A stretch of DNA of 64,000 bases from Kineothrix alysoides (lineage in GTDB: Bacteria; Bacillota; Clostridia; Lachnospirales; Lachnospiraceae), in NCBI RefSeq assembly GCF_000732725.1, contig NZ_JPNB01000001.1, forward strand, positions 434,001 to 498,000, in the 5' to 3' direction. This document shows positions 9,397 to 17,802 of this stretch, piece by piece. The notes beneath the pieces are model-generated. The model ran no database searches and was not told the DNA's origin. It worked only from the letters and a program-made list of their open reading frames with translations. A program made the position numbers and the translations under genes. Each line of letters begins with the position of its first letter. Within the stretch, counting starts at the first letter, position 1.

Positions 9397-9994
9397 AATG
9401 AAATCCTCCTTAAGTACGATACCTCTATTGTATCATATTTTTCTATATAGGATTTTCTCATTTTGACTTGTACTATTTAGATTCTAGCACCACAGGTGTT
9501 ATTAAGCGATAAATATTTATTTATTGGGTGTGTAAATAATAAGGTGGATTCTTCATTTGAAGCAGGGAATGTACAGATACAGTTTATCAATGAATCGGAT
9601 ATGACAATAGCATTTAAATGGGGATACGTAACTATAGAAAATCAATTTGCGAAAATTGATAGAATGATTTTTAATAAAGAGGGAATTCCACGGTTAGATG
9701 AAAAGCCATATGAATTGAAAGGAAAAACGCAGAAGTCAGAAAACTTTTTATTTGAATTTGGAAGCAGTGATTGCGTAACATTGAATTTTGATGAAGATGG
9801 GAATATGCGTTATCCAACAAAAGCAAAGGTGACTTTTATTGATCTCGAAGAGAATGAATATTCTTGTGCCTTTACAGACATTTCTTTGTTTGCAAAAGGT
9901 GATGTGCTTCATAAGGTAAAAAAAATTAGTTGTTTTAGAAGAAAGGATAGACAAACTTAATACGTTGTATTGTTCAAGATAATAAAAAAGTTAT

Positions 9995-10189
9995 GTAAAA
10001 TTTTAGATGAGGGAGATTTATACTTCTAGCTGGTTCAATCACTATACTGTTTAGGAAATAATAATTTCCCTAAATATCAGATTACATATGAGTTGATAAA
10101 GAGAGCCTTACCGAGGGAGGAGAAAATATTGGCTTTATTTCAACGGCATGGGTTGAGCGAGGCGTTTATCTGGCGAAAAAAAGAGTGAT
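9995..10189 (+). pseudogene. Unidentified gene remnant
   Basis: An in-frame stretch with one internal TAG reads ILDEGDLYF, stop, LVQSLYCLGNNNFPKYQ, TYELIKRALPREEKILALF. It looks like the decayed end of a helical protein. The family was not recognised. It lies between the broken AlbA gene and a terminator. Confidence 0.4.
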
Positions 10190-10288
10190 CAGAAAGATAT
10201 ATGTGTATCTAGGTAGCACACTCGAGGAATTGTGAAGTAATCGTTAAGCTTGAAAAGCAATAGAACGTAGTAATATCAATAGTTTAAG

Positions 10289-10325
10289 CCATTGAGTGTG
10301 TAGATGACATTCAATGGTTTTTTTG
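10289..10325 (+). terminator. Rho-independent terminator
   Basis: An 11-bp stem (CCATTGAGTGT paired with ACATTCAATGG, one G-T wobble) with a 7-nt loop is followed by seven T residues. It would isolate the cas region from transcription coming from the left. Confidence 0.85.
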
Positions 10326-10379
10326 TTCATAGGAACATATCCAATGGATTTTTTGATTTTGTTGTGGTGAACTGGTGAG

Positions 10380-10772
10380 TATGATAATCCTGTTCTTGAA
10401 AGTACAAAAGATACCCTTGCATCTGTTCAAAATAAATTACCCTATGCTGTCACAGGAGGAACTGTTGCAAAGCTTATTTCTGAAAGAGTAAATAGTTTTA
10501 AAGATAGTATGGGGTTGACAGTCACTGACTACCAGACGAGTAGAATGGTATTTTGTTAAAACAAATCAGATAGAACAGTAAACAATCAAAATGTTAGATG
10601 GTTAAAAAACATTGATGGCACTCACACTATGATGGAATGTTACCAGAAAATTATTTTGTGAATATGGAATTGTAAGCAAAAAGGCGATTGCTACAGACCA
10701 TTCATTTTCGGGAATCGGTTCTTATTGGCGTTTAGAAAAATCAAATAAAGAAGTATTTTACAAAATAATATA
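10380..10772 (+). pseudogene. Unidentified decayed gene fragments
   Basis: Two protein-like fragments survive. 10380-10558 reads YDNPVLESTKDTLASVQNKL, then a TGGTVAKLISERV-type helix, ending in a stop. About 10675-10772 reads KKAIATDHSFSGIGSYWRLE and ends in TAA. They are in broken frames and look like the middle and C-terminus of a lost gene. The family was not recognised. The second fragment ends on top of the TATAAT box described next. Confidence 0.4.
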
Positions 10773-10806
10773 ATTGTGATAAAATTATTTTAATAAATTT
10801 TAAGAG
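10769..10806 (+). promoter_or_regulatory. TATAAT promoter overlapped by a candidate Cascade target site
   Basis: 10769-10774 is a perfect TATAAT; the -35 at 17 bp (TAAAGA) is weak. The last three bases, AAT, act as a PAM-like triplet, and 10775 onward is complementary in sense to the pseudo-spacer at 10914. Positions 1-5, 7-11 and 13-18 match (16 of 18) and only positions 6 and 12 differ; matching stops after 18. Every sixth crRNA base is flipped out in Cascade, so this is an effectively perfect 18-nt seed-proximal match. Binding here would cover -10 and +1. The transcript would run toward cas3. Confidence 0.72.
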
Positions 10807-10814
10807 AGAAAAAA

Positions 10815-10823
10815 ATGATATAG
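10815..10823 (+). other. Candidate CreT-like mini-ORF (ATG-ATA-TAG)
   Basis: Thirty-five to forty bases downstream of the targeted TATAAT lies a start codon followed by one ATA and a stop. A weak ribosome binding site (AAGAGAG) sits 6 nt ahead. Published CreT toxin RNAs are tiny ORFs whose rare codons trap a scarce tRNA, and one class uses ATA. A short GGAA/TTCC hairpin follows at about 10829-10846. ATA does not look rare in this genome, and a nine-base ORF can occur by chance, so this is a hypothesis only. Confidence 0.3.
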
Positions 10824-10844
10824 GCAATAGGAAGTTTTTTTCCT

Positions 10845-10874
10845 TTGAAGCAAAAGAAAAAGGTTTGCGATAAT
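10845..10874 (+). promoter_or_regulatory. Possible promoter of the crRNA-like unit
   Basis: TTGAAG (10845-10850) and GATAAT (10869-10874) are separated by 18 bp. Initiation would fall near 10881, a few bases before the first degenerate repeat at 10885. It could give the crRNA-like RNA its own promoter, separate from the targeted TATAAT. Confidence 0.45.
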
Positions 10875-10884
10875 AATGAGTAGA

Positions 10885-10973
10885 ATGTTTCCTGCACTAG
10901 CAGGAGTGATCCATGTGACAAAATAATTTTATAGGAAAGATCAAAGTGTTCCCCGCATATGCGGGGGTGTGAA
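10885..10973 (+). ncRNA. Degenerate mini-CRISPR (CreA/CreR-like guide RNA)
   Basis: Repeat-like R1 (10885-10912), a 33-nt pseudo-spacer (10913-10945) and repeat-like R2 (10946-10973) keep the exact 61-bp period of the main array. R1 has compensatory stem changes (TCCTGC/GCAGGA) and keeps GTGATCC, the Cas6e-generated 5' handle. R2 keeps GTGTT and a perfect CCCCGC-ATAT-GCGGGG hairpin but its handle has mutated to GTGTGAA. Cas6e processing would therefore yield one crRNA-like RNA with handle, guide and 3' hairpin. The guide starts TGTGACAAAATAATTTTA and matches the promoter at 10775. The unit lies 75 bp upstream of cas3. Confidence 0.75.
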
Positions 10974-11047
10974 TAATCTCTATGAATTTTTTGTCTTTTT
11001 AACTGCTTCTAGTCAAAACCCAATTTAATTACTTTGGAGGAAAACCT

Positions 11048-13792
11048 ATGCGTATAAAAACTAACCTATGGGGTAAGAAAAAAGAAAAAGACGGACAATA
11101 CTACTGGCTCCCGCTTGAGCAGCATTTACTGGATACATCGAATGTCATGATCCAATTATGGAACCATTGGCTTAGCGAGGGACAAAGAAAATTTATTCTG
11201 CAGTCCATTTCTGATTCTGAAGAGAATGCTGGAGTAAACATCGTATCCTTTATAGGCTTAACGCATGATCTTGCCAAAGCCACACCCTGTTTTGCTTTGA
11301 GGCCGTCAGGGAACAACCAATCAGCAGATCTGGACAAAATACTGACAGAAAACCTGATAAGATCAGGATTTACCGGACTGGAAAATTGGAGCACAGAATT
11401 ATCATCAAAATCCCCCCATGCCCTGGCAAGTCAGGTCTTACTGGATTCTTATGGTGTTGGCGAAGATATTGCATCAATTATCGGCGGACATCATGGAAAG
11501 CCGGTAGGCGATAAGAAGGAAATCAGTGTGCAGCTGGAGGCTTACACTGCGAACTACTATCAATATGACCATGACGGTGAATGCACTGAGAACTGGAAGA
11601 AGATGCAGCGTAAATTGTTTGAGTGGGCACTGGAGGAGGCCGGATATAAGAATGTTGATGCGCTTCCGAAGATTGAGCAGCCTGCACAGGTTCTTATACA
11701 AGGTCTTCTTATTATGGCTGACTGGATTGCCAGTAATGAGGAGTATTTTCCTTTGTTTCCGATAGATAAGGAGGAAGAGGAGTTTCAAGAAGAACGTTTG
11801 GAATATGGATGGGAGCGTTGGACCAAGACATATCCATGGATCGCTGAGTGCGTTGGTGGTGTTGAGGAGCAATACAACAAAAGATTTCAGTTTCACCCAA
11901 GAGAAATACAGCGGGCATTTTCTGAAGCCATTGATAAAACGCAAAACCCGGGAATTATTATACTGGAAGCGCCTATGGGTATTGGAAAAACAGAAGCCGC
12001 GTTATTGGGGGTTGAACAATTGGCGGAGAAAGGAAAGTGCTCCGGCATGTTTTTTGGCTTACCGACACAGGCGACCTCTGATGGCATTTTCCAAAGGATT
12101 GAGGAATGGATTGAAAAAATTGCCAGAGAAACGGGAGATGATAAATCTATTCAACTCGTGCACGGGAAAGCACAGTTTAACGAGACATTCCAGAACTTGA
12201 AAAATGCAGAGAATATTTATGCGGATGAGGGCAGTGTTGTTATCAATGAATGGTTTATGGGAAGAAAAACTGCCATATTAGATGATTTCGTTGTTGGAAC
12301 TGTGGATCAGTTTTTATTGGCGGGATTAAAGCAGAAACATCTGGCGCTTAGACATTTGGGATTATCCAAGAAGGTCATCGTGATTGACGAAGTACATGCA
12401 TACGATGCTTATATGGGAGAATTTCTATATCGGGTTGTCGAGTGGCTCGGTGCATACCAGGTACCGATAATCATCCTGTCTGCGACGCTGCCGGCATCGA
12501 GACGGACAAGATTAGTCGAAACTTATTGCAGGGGTATGGGGATGAAGAAGCGGAATATAAAGGCAGAATATACCGACTGGGAAGAAACAGAAGCCTATCC
12601 CTTGATTACATACACAGACGGTGACAGGGTCAGCCAGCTGCGGAATTTCCCGTTGGAAGACACAAAAGAAGTAAAAGTGGAATTGATTGGAGAAGATGAT
12701 TTAGTAACAATCCTTCAAAGAACGCTTTCGAAGGGAGGGATTGCAGGGATTATTGTCAATACGGTGAAACGGGCGCAAGAACTTGCTGAGAAATTAGAGC
12801 ACATATTTGGACGAGAAAATATCAGCGTACTGCACTCCGGCTTTCTGGCTCCCCACAGACGGGAAAAAGAAAAGCAGTTGCTAAATGAAATCGGGAAAAA
12901 TGCCAAACGCCCCAAACTGAGAATTGTTATAGGAACACAAGTGCTAGAACAGTCGCTGGACATAGATTTTGATGTACTTTTTACAGATATTGCCCCCATG
13001 GATTTGTTGCTTCAGCGAATCGGACGGCTGCATAGGCATGCGGAAACGATAAGGCCGAAAGACCTGAAGGATCCTGTTGTGTATGTGATGGGCATACAGG
13101 GAATGGCGGAATTTGAGGAGGGGACGAGGACGATATATGGAGATTATTTGCTGACTCGCACACAATTAGTCCTTCCGGAAAAGCTGGTGCTTCCTGAGGA
13201 TATATCCAGACTGGTTCAGAAAGTATATAAAGAAAATTCAAAGGAAGAATTAGATATCCCCGTATCAATAAGAGAAAAATATGAGGAAGTGAAAGAAAAA
13301 GACTGGTCAGAAAGAACGAAAAAGGAAAAAAATGCAGATGTCTTTCGCCTTGCGAAGCCGTATTACCCGGAGAGAGGCAGCCTGATTGGCTGGTTAAGGG
13401 ACGGCATACAAAGTGATACGGAAGCGGCGGGACTGGCTAGAGTTCGGGATGGCTCTGATTCCATGGAGGTCATATTGGTCAAGAGAAAAGAAGACGGATT
13501 GTATCTATTGGATGATACCACAAATATCAGTGGCGATTTAACGCCCGCTCTTGCAAAGAAAATATCCCAACAGACGATTCGTCTTCCTCATATATTCAGC
13601 TTTCAAACGGATGATTTGATTCATGTATTAGAGGAACGTAATAAAGCTGAACTTTCTCACTGGCAAAGTGAACCTTGGTTAAAAGGAAGTCTGGGAATCA
13701 TTCTTGATGAAGAGAATCGTGTCACTCTGATGGGATATAAGCTTCATTATGATCAACAATATGGATTGATGGTTGGAAAGGAGGAAGGATGA
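11048..13792 (+). CDS. cas3: CRISPR-associated nuclease/helicase Cas3 (type I-E)
   Basis: 914 aa effector recruited by target-bound Cascade to nick and degrade foreign DNA. The N-terminal HD nuclease has His26 and His73-Asp74 (GLTHDLAK) with a downstream GGHHGK. The SF2 helicase has Walker A GIGKT at 311-315, DEVH at 447-450, SATLP near 477 and motif VI QRIGRLHRH at 656-664. The length is normal for I-E. TTTGGAGG lies 8 nt before the start. The stop overlaps the cse1 start (ATGA). The 5' UTR holds the degenerate mini-CRISPR, suggesting guide-directed autoregulation. Confidence 0.97.
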   Translation: MRIKTNLWGKKKEKDGQYYWLPLEQHLLDTSNVMIQLWNHWLSEGQRKFILQSISDSEENAGVNIVSFIGLTHDLAKATPCFALRPSGNNQSADLDKILTENLIRSGFTGLENWSTELSSKSPHALASQVLLDSYGVGEDIASIIGGHHGKPVGDKKEISVQLEAYTANYYQYDHDGECTENWKKMQRKLFEWALEEAGYKNVDALPKIEQPAQVLIQGLLIMADWIASNEEYFPLFPIDKEEEEFQEERLEYGWERWTKTYPWIAECVGGVEEQYNKRFQFHPREIQRAFSEAIDKTQNPGIIILEAPMGIGKTEAALLGVEQLAEKGKCSGMFFGLPTQATSDGIFQRIEEWIEKIARETGDDKSIQLVHGKAQFNETFQNLKNAENIYADEGSVVINEWFMGRKTAILDDFVVGTVDQFLLAGLKQKHLALRHLGLSKKVIVIDEVHAYDAYMGEFLYRVVEWLGAYQVPIIILSATLPASRRTRLVETYCRGMGMKKRNIKAEYTDWEETEAYPLITYTDGDRVSQLRNFPLEDTKEVKVELIGEDDLVTILQRTLSKGGIAGIIVNTVKRAQELAEKLEHIFGRENISVLHSGFLAPHRREKEKQLLNEIGKNAKRPKLRIVIGTQVLEQSLDIDFDVLFTDIAPMDLLLQRIGRLHRHAETIRPKDLKDPVVYVMGIQGMAEFEEGTRTIYGDYLLTRTQLVLPEKLVLPEDISRLVQKVYKENSKEELDIPVSIREKYEEVKEKDWSERTKKEKNADVFRLAKPYYPERGSLIGWLRDGIQSDTEAAGLARVRDGSDSMEVILVKRKEDGLYLLDDTTNISGDLTPALAKKISQQTIRLPHIFSFQTDDLIHVLEERNKAELSHWQSEPWLKGSLGIILDEENRVTLMGYKLHYDQQYGLMVGKEEG

Positions 13793-15444
13793 GTCAATTT
13801 AATTTATTGGATGAAAAATGGTTAATGGTTATGATCGGTGAGAAAGGAGAAACAGAAGAAGTATCATTAAAGGAATTGTTCGGGAATGCGCATCAGTATA
13901 AGCGGCTTGTCGGGGAAACACCCACACAGGATTTTGCAGTCTTACGGCTGCTGTTAGCCGTGTTAAATACGGTTTTTACCAGATTTACGGCAATGGGTGA
14001 GTGCTATGAAGGGGTGGCTGTGGATGCGGACACATTTCAAGTCAGGGAAGAAATCGATGAAGATGATATATTGGAATACAAAGAAGATTTATATATGACT
14101 TGGAAAGCTCTTTGGGAAAAAGGGGAATTTCCGGATATTGTGAATGATTATCTGGAAAAATATCGTCATCGTTTTTATTTACTCGATGAAAAATATCCTT
14201 TTTTTCAATTTCCGGAAATTGGAGAACCTGATTATCCCTATAGTGCAACGGATAATGGCATCAACAAATTAAATGGTAAGATTCTAGAGGGGGATCCGAG
14301 GAAACCCAGACTTTTTATGAGCCAGTATCAAACCGGATTACCGTATTCGGCTGCGGCCAGATGGCTGCTATATACCAACGGGTACGCACCTTCAAAGTCG
14401 GGAAATCCAGGCAAGAAGAAAAAGAGAGAATCTACAGGGGTTGCCTATTTAGGAAAGCTGGGCGGCATTTATGCCAGCGGAAAGAATCTCTTTGAAACCT
14501 TGTTACTGAACCTGAATCTTCCTGAGAATGCTTGTGTGCAAAAGCCAATATGGGAAGCGGAACCCAAAATCAATCAGTTCCAGGCAATACCGGATAATCT
14601 GGCCCAGCTCTTCACTTATCCCAGCAGGCAGCTGCTTTTAAAGGCGGATGAGGATCATAAGATTATTGAATACAGGCTGGATCTGGCTGTCAGCAATTTT
14701 GAATATGAGCCAAATTTAAAAATAGAACCGTTTACATTCTGGAGGTATGATACCAAGCTTGATGTCGGAAAATGGAAAGAAAAAGAGGGATTTGTGCCGA
14801 AACGTCATGATCCGGATAAGTATTTCTGGCAGGAGATGCAGACCTTTTCTTCCATTGAAGAAAAGAACTATAATCCGGGTATTATTGAGTGGCTTAGAAG
14901 ACTGCAGGGAGATAAGCTTGTAACAGGTCTGATATCACTCAATGCAGTGGCGGAAAATTATATTCAAAAAGATGGTGTGGTAGACAGACAGGTATACGAT
15001 CAGATTAATGAAAATATTGACTTATTGGACAAGCAGGAAAATGGCTGGCTGACCTGTATTGCAGAGGAGATAAAAAATACAGAGAAAGTCATTGGAAATA
15101 CTGTGATTCGTTTTGCCAGGGATATTGATAAAATACGGAATTTACAAAATGGTGCCACGGAACAAAAAATAAAAACACAGATATTCTTTTCCATCGACCG
15201 CCGCTTTCGTGAGTGGCTAATCAGTATTTCACCGCAGGATGAGAAAAAAGAGCGCACACGGGAATGGAAGAACATACTGCGAGAAGAAATTGCTAAACAG
15301 GGAGGCGAATTAATACAGGAAGCAGGAAGCAGAGATTATCTTGGTTATTACACAGATAAAAACAAGAGCAAGCTGGAAAATATAGAAACGGCTTATATTA
15401 GGTTCAGAACAAATTTGAAAAGAGAATTGGGGGTGAGAGAATGA
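13789..15444 (+). CDS. cse1: Cascade large subunit Cse1/Cas8e
   Basis: 551 aa, somewhat longer than E. coli CasA. It begins with the typical FNLLDEKWLMV and has the ARWLLYTNGYAP region and a helical C-terminal bundle. Cse1 recognises the PAM and recruits Cas3. It overlaps cas3 by 4 bp (ATGA) and cse2 by 4 bp, so translation is likely coupled. Assigned from motifs and its conserved place in the operon. Confidence 0.95.
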   Translation: MSQFNLLDEKWLMVMIGEKGETEEVSLKELFGNAHQYKRLVGETPTQDFAVLRLLLAVLNTVFTRFTAMGECYEGVAVDADTFQVREEIDEDDILEYKEDLYMTWKALWEKGEFPDIVNDYLEKYRHRFYLLDEKYPFFQFPEIGEPDYPYSATDNGINKLNGKILEGDPRKPRLFMSQYQTGLPYSAAARWLLYTNGYAPSKSGNPGKKKKRESTGVAYLGKLGGIYASGKNLFETLLLNLNLPENACVQKPIWEAEPKINQFQAIPDNLAQLFTYPSRQLLLKADEDHKIIEYRLDLAVSNFEYEPNLKIEPFTFWRYDTKLDVGKWKEKEGFVPKRHDPDKYFWQEMQTFSSIEEKNYNPGIIEWLRRLQGDKLVTGLISLNAVAENYIQKDGVVDRQVYDQINENIDLLDKQENGWLTCIAEEIKNTEKVIGNTVIRFARDIDKIRNLQNGATEQKIKTQIFFSIDRRFREWLISISPQDEKKERTREWKNILREEIAKQGGELIQEAGSRDYLGYYTDKNKSKLENIETAYIRFRTNLKRELGVRE

Positions 15445-16022
15445 GCGAAAACTTATACAAAGTAACTGAAAGAATTCTTTGTAAACTGGGGGAGCGGCTG
15501 GAATTATCTGAGACAAGGGCTACTTTATCCCGTCTAAGAAATTCTATAGGCCGGGATATTTCAGAAACACTTGAAATTTGGCCGTTAGTGTTTGAAGAAG
15601 TACCGGTGGAATACTTAAGTAAAAACGGAATACCTACCCATGAGGAAAATGCAATAGTAGCCTCTTTGCAGTTGTATGCACTGCATCAGCAGGGAAAGAA
15701 TAAATCTGTGCATGAATCTTCTTGTAATAGTATTGGAAAAGCCTTACATGAGATTAGGGGTATGGACAATACAACATTAGACAGGCGATTTAATTCACTG
15801 ATTACTTCCGGTAATTTTAAAGAACTGACCACACATTTACGTCATCTCATCAGCATACTCAAACGAGAAGCGGATACAAAAATCGATTATGCTAAATTAG
15901 CAGGGGATTTCTATTGGTATCAGAGTTCGCCGGAATCTGCCAATCGCATGCGTATGTGTTGGGGACAAGATTATTATTTCTATCAAGTAAAAGAGAAAGA
16001 AGGAGAAAAAGATGCAGAATAA
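15441..16022 (+). CDS. cse2: Cascade small subunit Cse2/Cas11e
   Basis: 193 aa, all-helical and basic, the usual size for Cse2, present as a dimer along the Cascade belly. The C-terminus (ANRMRMCWGQDYY) resembles the family signature in which the domain ends close to a Trp-Gly. Four-bp overlap with cse1; 11-bp overlap with cas7e. Confidence 0.93.
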   Translation: MSENLYKVTERILCKLGERLELSETRATLSRLRNSIGRDISETLEIWPLVFEEVPVEYLSKNGIPTHEENAIVASLQLYALHQQGKNKSVHESSCNSIGKALHEIRGMDNTTLDRRFNSLITSGNFKELTTHLRHLISILKREADTKIDYAKLAGDFYWYQSSPESANRMRMCWGQDYYFYQVKEKEGEKDAE

Positions 16023-17070
16023 TATTTATGTTGATTTACATGTGCTTCAGACTGTTCCGCCAAGTAATATTAACCGGGATGATACAGGCAGTCCCAAAAC
16101 TGCCAGGTATGGAGGCGTTACACGGGCCCGGGTATCTTCTCAAAGCTGGAAAAAGGCTATGAGAAAATATTTCAAAGAGCATGAAGATAAAGAAACTCTG
16201 GGAATCAGAACAAAGAAAATTGTACATTCACTTGCAAAAGCTATTATGGAAAAGGAACCGTCAATGGATGAAAGCAGTGCGCTTAAGTTAGCGGAAGAGA
16301 TTTTTAATAAAGCAAAAATATCTACAAAAGACCAGGAGGCTAAGGCACTTTTTTTCCTGGGTGGCAAACAACAGCAAATGCTTGCGTCTTATGGAGTGGA
16401 ACACTTAGGCGATTTACAGGCGAAAGAGATTCAGAGTATCTTAAATGCAAATCAAAGTATTGATGTTGCTTTGTTCGGACGTATGGTCGCAGACGCGCCG
16501 GAATTGAACGTAGATGCAAGCTCACAAGTTGCCCATGCTATATCGACACATGAAATTGCGACAGAGTTTGATTTTTTCACAGCCGTTGATGATTTAACAC
16601 CCGATGATCAGGCAGGCGCGGGTATGCTTGGAACGGTGGAATATAATTCTTCTACCTTATACAGGTATGCGAATGTGGCGGTGCATGAACTGAGTGTTCA
16701 GTTGGGAGACAATAAAGATGCGGTAATTGAGGCGTTAAAACTTTTTGTGAAATCATTTGTGCAGTCCTTACCATCAGGAAAGATCAATACATTTGCCAAT
16801 CAGACGCTTCCTGATGCGTTAATCGTTTCTATTCGCTCGGATCGCCCGGTGAATCTGGTAAATGCCTTTGAAAATCCTGTTAAATCCCAGGGCGGATATG
16901 TAACCGGGTCTATTTCCAGGCTGAAAACAGAATTTGAAAAAATTGACCGTTTTGCGGAGGAACCTATTGCGACGTTTACAGTGGGTGATATAGAGGGACT
17001 GGGAGAAGGCAAGAAGAATTTAAATGAGCTTTTGGAGAAGGTTGGAGAAACTATAGATAGACTGCTATAG
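16012..17070 (+). CDS. cas7: Cascade backbone subunit Cas7e/Cse4
   Basis: 352 aa, the RAMP-type subunit that polymerises along the crRNA and flips every sixth base. The N-terminus (NIYVDLHVLQTVPPSNINRD, then GGVTRARVSSQSWKKAMR) is diagnostic. The finger, palm and thumb organisation is implied by full length. Overlaps cse2 by 11 bp; GAAGGAGAAAAAG serves as ribosome binding site inside cse2. Confidence 0.96.
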   Translation: MQNNIYVDLHVLQTVPPSNINRDDTGSPKTARYGGVTRARVSSQSWKKAMRKYFKEHEDKETLGIRTKKIVHSLAKAIMEKEPSMDESSALKLAEEIFNKAKISTKDQEAKALFFLGGKQQQMLASYGVEHLGDLQAKEIQSILNANQSIDVALFGRMVADAPELNVDASSQVAHAISTHEIATEFDFFTAVDDLTPDDQAGAGMLGTVEYNSSTLYRYANVAVHELSVQLGDNKDAVIEALKLFVKSFVQSLPSGKINTFANQTLPDALIVSIRSDRPVNLVNAFENPVKSQGGYVTGSISRLKTEFEKIDRFAEEPIATFTVGDIEGLGEGKKNLNELLEKVGETIDRLL

Positions 17071-17079
17071 GTGAGGTTC

Positions 17080-17802
17080 ATGATGAAAACAATTATATTA
17101 AAATTTTCGGGTCCGCTGCAATCTTGGGGAACTGGTTCTAATTTTGAAACCAGGGATACGGCAAGATATCCTACAAAAAGTGCAGTCATCGGGTTAATTG
17201 GCGGTGCCTTGGGGTATCGTCGGGATGAAACTGAAAAAATCCAAGAGCTCAATGAATTGTCTTTCGGAGTCCGTATTGAACAAAGGGGCACCTTGTTAAA
17301 GGATTATCATATTGCAAGGTCTGCAAATCAGACTTATGTGACAAATCGATATTACCTGCAAGACGCTGTTTTTCTGGCAATGCTTTCTCATGAAGATTCA
17401 AGTTGGATTGATACTGTGGCAAAAGCACTTGTTTCGCCTGTTTTTCCACTTTATATGGGACGGCGCAGTGTTCCGGTGGACAGTGAATTTTTTCAAGGAG
17501 TTGTAGAAAACGATTTATTATCTACCATTAAATCGTATCATTGGCAGGCGAGTGGGTGGTATCAGAAAAAGCTTTCACGAGAAAGTAAATTGAATAGGAT
17601 TATGTTAGATGCTTATGTAGATGCCAGTTTATTAGATGATTCTTTACCGCCTATGTTTCAACGGGATAGAGTAGAGTCATTTGATTTGATGAATCGGAAC
17701 CATAGTTTTAGGCCGGTAAAATCCATGCAAGTCGAAATTCAAACCGCAGAAATGGGCAAAGACACAGAACATGATGCTTTTCAAGGAATAGGAGGCGTAT
17801 GA
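17080..17802 (+). CDS. cas5e: Cascade subunit Cas5e
   Basis: 240 aa RAMP protein that holds the crRNA 5' handle. It starts MKTIILKFSGPLQSWGTGSN and continues with the conserved TARYPTKSAVIGLIGGALG. ATG 17080 (or 17083) follows GGTGAGG at good spacing, and I prefer it to the upstream in-frame GTG at 17071. The stop overlaps cas6e (ATGATG junction). Confidence 0.95.
   Translation: MMKTIILKFSGPLQSWGTGSNFETRDTARYPTKSAVIGLIGGALGYRRDETEKIQELNELSFGVRIEQRGTLLKDYHIARSANQTYVTNRYYLQDAVFLAMLSHEDSSWIDTVAKALVSPVFPLYMGRRSVPVDSEFFQGVVENDLLSTIKSYHWQASGWYQKKLSRESKLNRIMLDAYVDASLLDDSLPPMFQRDRVESFDLMNRNHSFRPVKSMQVEIQTAEMGKDTEHDAFQGIGGV

Larger units (their letters stand above)
8169..9474 (-). mobile_element. IS3-family insertion sequence, 1306 bp
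   Basis: The ends are inverted repeats of about 23 bp. The left end reads AGTACAAGTTAAAATGAT; the right end, complemented, reads AGTACAAGTCAAAATGAG. The insertion is flanked by a 4-bp direct duplication ATTT (8165-8168 and 9475-9478). Two overlapping frames, orfA and orfB, are intact and in the standard IS3 arrangement, so the copy may be active. It is inserted in an AlbA_2-type gene. Confidence 0.92.
7804..9960 (+). pseudogene. AlbA_2/Schlafen-type gene interrupted by an IS3 element
   Basis: The 5' part (7804-8168) encodes an AlbA_2-like N-terminus (EWVDFKQEYYLKEKRADLIK, then CAFANG and IIFGVSNQG), a domain found in putative transcriptional regulators and ATP-binding proteins. It stops inside the IS. 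The 3' part (from about 9479) continues as a 150-residue acidic, beta-rich segment. Removing the IS and one copy of the 4-bp duplication still leaves a frame change and a stop (IKR then TAA), so the gene has at least one further lesion or was two genes. A functional product is unlikely. Confidence 0.75.

Noticed and set aside
10968-10984. TGTGAATAATC after the second degenerate repeat as a target for the guide
   Set aside because: Only five matching bases and a GGG in the PAM position; the site at 10775 is far better.
10992-11004. Seven-base match (GACAAAA, minus strand) to the guide just before cas3
   Set aside because: AT-rich and short, outside the first guide bases and without a proper PAM; likely chance.
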